Origin: an uncultured Eubacteriales bacterium
Lineage (GTDB): Bacteria; Bacillota; Clostridia; Oscillospirales; Acutalibacteraceae
Assembly: GCA_900319655.1 (NCBI GenBank)
Contig: ONPH01000017.1
Coordinates: 1-17,048 of the forward strand
Direction of reading: 5' to 3'
Length of the DNA stretch: 17,048 nucleotides
Shown here one piece after another: positions 15,216 to 17,048 of the stretch. Under the pieces are notes generated by a model. The model did no database searches, was not told the DNA's origin, and saw nothing but the letters and a program-made list of their open reading frames with translations. The position numbers were made by a program, and so were the translations under genes. The first letter of the stretch is position 1, and each line of letters begins with the position of its first letter.

Positions 15216-17048
15216 TTGAAATATAATCACAAATCGGTCGAACCTAAATGGCAGAAAATTTGGGAAGAAAAGGGCGTTTTCCACGCTGATGAAAAAAGCG
15301 ATAAAGAAAAGTTTTACGCTTTAATCGAGTTCCCTTATCCTTCGGGACAGGGACTACACGTAGGACATCCGCGTCCTTACACAGCGCTTGATACCGTAGC
15401 GAGAAAGCGCAGACTTCAGGGCTACAACGTTCTTTATCCTATCGGATGGGATGCGTTCGGTCTGCCCACTGAAAACTACGCTATAAAAAATCACATTCAC
15501 CCCGAGATTGTAACAAAGAACAATATCGCGCGTTTCAAAAAGCAGATTCAGTCCTTGGGTATTTCCTTTGACTGGAGCAGAGAGGTCAACACAACAGATC
15601 CCGACTACTACAAGTGGACTCAGTGGATTTTTATTCAGCTCTTTAAGCACGGACTTGCCTATAAGAAGGAAATGAACGTTAACTGGTGTACCTCGTGTAA
15701 GTGCGTTCTCGCTAACGAGGAAGTTGTCAACGGCGTGTGCGAGCGCTGCGGCAGCGAGGTTGTACACAGAGTTAAATCTCAGTGGATGCTCAAAATCACC
15801 GAGTATGCCGACAGACTTATTAACGACCTTGATTTGGTTGATTATCCCGACAGAGTTAAGGCTCAGCAGAGAAACTGGATTGGCAGAAGCACAGGCGCAG
15901 AGGTTGATTTTACCACAACCACAGGCGATACTCTGACAATCTATACCACCAGAGCCGACACGCTTTACGGTGCTACATATATGGTAATTTCTCCTGAGCA
16001 TCCGCTTATTGAAAAGTGGGCGGACAAGCTCGGCAATATGGACGAAATCCGCGCTTATCAGGAGGCTGCGGCACGTAAGTCCGACTTTGAGCGTACAGAG
16101 GTTGCCAAGGATAAAACAGGCGTTCTGCTCGACGGTGTTAGGGCGATTAACCCTGTTAACAATACCGAAATTCCGATTTTTATTTCGGACTATGTTCTCG
16201 TTTCTTACGGTACAGGCGCTATTATGGCTGTACCTGCTCACGATACACGTGACTGGGAGTTTGCAAAGAAGTTCAATCTCCCGATTATCGAGGTTGTAAA
16301 GGGCGGCAACGTACAGGAAGAAGCGTTCACCGATTGCGCAACCGGTATTATGGTGAACTCAGGTATGCTCGACGGTCTTACTGTTGACGAGGCTAAGGTT
16401 AAGATTATTGACTGGCTTACCAAAGAGGGAAAAGGTCACTCTAAAGTAAACTATAAGCTACGCGACTGGGTATTCTCACGTCAGCGTTACTGGGGCGAGC
16501 CTATCCCGATTGTTCACTGCGACAAGTGCGGATATGTTCCGATTGACGAGAACGAGCTTCCGCTTAAGCTGCCTATGGTAGAGTCCTACGAGCCTACCGA
16601 CAACGGCGAGTCTCCGCTTGCTAAGATGACAGACTGGATTACCACAAAGTGTCCCAAGTGCGGCGGCACTGCTCACAGAGAGACAGACACCATGCCTCAG
16701 TGGGCAGGTTCATCGTGGTATTTCCTGAGATATATGGATCCCCACAATAGTGAAGCTTTAGCTTCAAAAGAGGCGCTTAATTACTGGTCGCCCGTAGACT
16801 GGTACAACGGCGGAATGGAGCACACAACGCTTCACCTGCTTTACAGCCGTTTCTGGCACAAGTTCCTCTATGACATCGGCGTTGTTCCCACAAAGGAGCC
16901 GTATGCAAAGCGTACTTCTCACGGAATGATTCTCGGTGAGAACGGCGAGAAAATGAGTAAGTCAAGGGGTAATGTTGTAAATCCCGACGACATTGTTAAC
17001 GAGTACGGCGCCGACACAATGCGCCTTTACGAGATGTTTATCGGTGAC
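15216..17048 (+). CDS. leuS: Leucyl-tRNA synthetase, N-terminal 611 residues (runs off the window)
   Basis: LeuS charges tRNA-Leu with leucine and edits misactivated residues. The frame opens at TTG 15216 and stays open to the last base (611 codons; the family is roughly 800-860 residues). It begins [20 protein letters not shown]. The class I HIGH motif appears as HVGH at residues 48-51 within [14 protein letters not shown], and KMSKS lies at 579-583. A zinc-binding-like insert (CTSCK...CERCG) follows the first half of the catalytic domain. The CP1 editing domain includes TTRADTLYG and [20 protein letters not shown] second Cys cluster (CDKCG...CPKCGG) comes before the LHLLYSRFW segment. Upstream is only 29 bases, without the T-box leader often seen before leuS in Firmicutes. 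It is probably transcribed with rsfS. Confidence 0.97.
   Translation, partial: MKYNHKSVEPKWQKIWEEKGVFHADEKSDKEKFYALIEFPYPSGQGLHVGHPRPYTALDTVARKRRLQGYNVLYPIGWDAFGLPTENYAIKNHIHPEIVTKNNIARFKKQIQSLGISFDWSREVNTTDPDYYKWTQWIFIQLFKHGLAYKKEMNVNWCTSCKCVLANEEVVNGVCERCGSEVVHRVKSQWMLKITEYADRLINDLDLVDYPDRVKAQQRNWIGRSTGAEVDFTTTTGDTLTIYTTRADTLYGATYMVISPEHPLIEKWADKLGNMDEIRAYQEAAARKSDFERTEVAKDKTGVLLDGVRAINPVNNTEIPIFISDYVLVSYGTGAIMAVPAHDTRDWEFAKKFNLPIIEVVKGGNVQEEAFTDCATGIMVNSGMLDGLTVDEAKVKIIDWLTKEGKGHSKVNYKLRDWVFSRQRYWGEPIPIVHCDKCGYVPIDENELPLKLPMVESYEPTDNGESPLAKMTDWITTKCPKCGGTAHRETDTMPQWAGSSWYFLRYMDPHNSEALASKEALNYWSPVDWYNGGMEHTTLHLLYSRFWHKFLYDIGVVPTKEPYAKRTSHGMILGENGEKMSKSRGNVVNPDDIVNEYGADTMRLYEMFIGD

Noticed and set aside
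15354..16241. Long open frame on the minus strand (295 codons) opposite leuS
   Set aside because: It lies fully antisense to clear LeuS catalytic and editing-domain sequence, has no recognisable domain, and no plausible ribosome binding site was seen. It is a shadow of the leuS codon pattern.
16751..16766. Small hairpin TGAAGC-TTTA-GCTTCA in leuS
   Set aside because: A six-bp stem within coding sequence is expected by chance in a window of this size and has no T-run.
1..17048. Mobile element, CRISPR array, defence system or tRNA gene
   Set aside because: I looked on both strands for transposase, integrase, repeat-spacer or tRNA-like patterns and found none. All coding space is taken by housekeeping genes.

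Overview
The window looks like an ordinary chromosomal housekeeping region of a low-to-moderate GC Firmicute, most likely a Clostridia member of the Ruminococcaceae/Oscillospiraceae type. The evidence is GGAGG-type ribosome binding sites, the Firmicutes-like order dprA-topA-trmFO, the plsX-rnc-(radical SAM)-smc-ftsY block, the yhbY-nadD-yqeK-rsfS-leuS block, and the use of folate/FAD-dependent TrmFO. Every supported gene lies on the + strand. I saw no tRNA, rRNA, CRISPR array, insertion sequence or phage gene.

Layout. Positions 1-486 hold the end of the ribosomal operon: the last codons of rpmI (L35), then rplT (L20), closed by a clear intrinsic terminator at 462-486. From 517 to the right edge runs one very compact block with no gap over about 30 bases: a SpoU-type rRNA methyltransferase, dprA, topA, trmFO, plsX, rnc, a stand-alone radical SAM protein, smc, ftsY, an RdgB/HAM1 pyrophosphatase, yhbY, nadD, yqeK, rsfS and the first 611 codons of leuS. 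Many junctions overlap by 1-4 bases (ATGA or TAATG) and suggest translational coupling. The only stretches without a gene are 41-95, 447-516 and 15187-15215, all under 100 bases.

How the genes work together. The themes are ribosome and tRNA maturation or quality control (L20, TrmH-type methylase, TrmFO, RNase III, YhbY, RsfS, LeuS), DNA topology, uptake and segregation (DprA, TopA, SMC), membrane and lipid functions (PlsX, FtsY), and nucleotide housekeeping (RdgB, NadD, YqeK).

The unusual signal is local damage rather than a new system. DprA runs out of frame into topA without its expected C-terminal domain, and topA has no ATG/GTG/TTG ahead of its first conserved residues. TopA is missing a conserved block of about 50 residues, with a frame change, near 3651. 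The radical SAM gene between rnc and smc has no standard start codon and appears to begin at ATT. These may be real lesions or assembly errors, and the sequence alone cannot say which. I found no convincing undescribed system.
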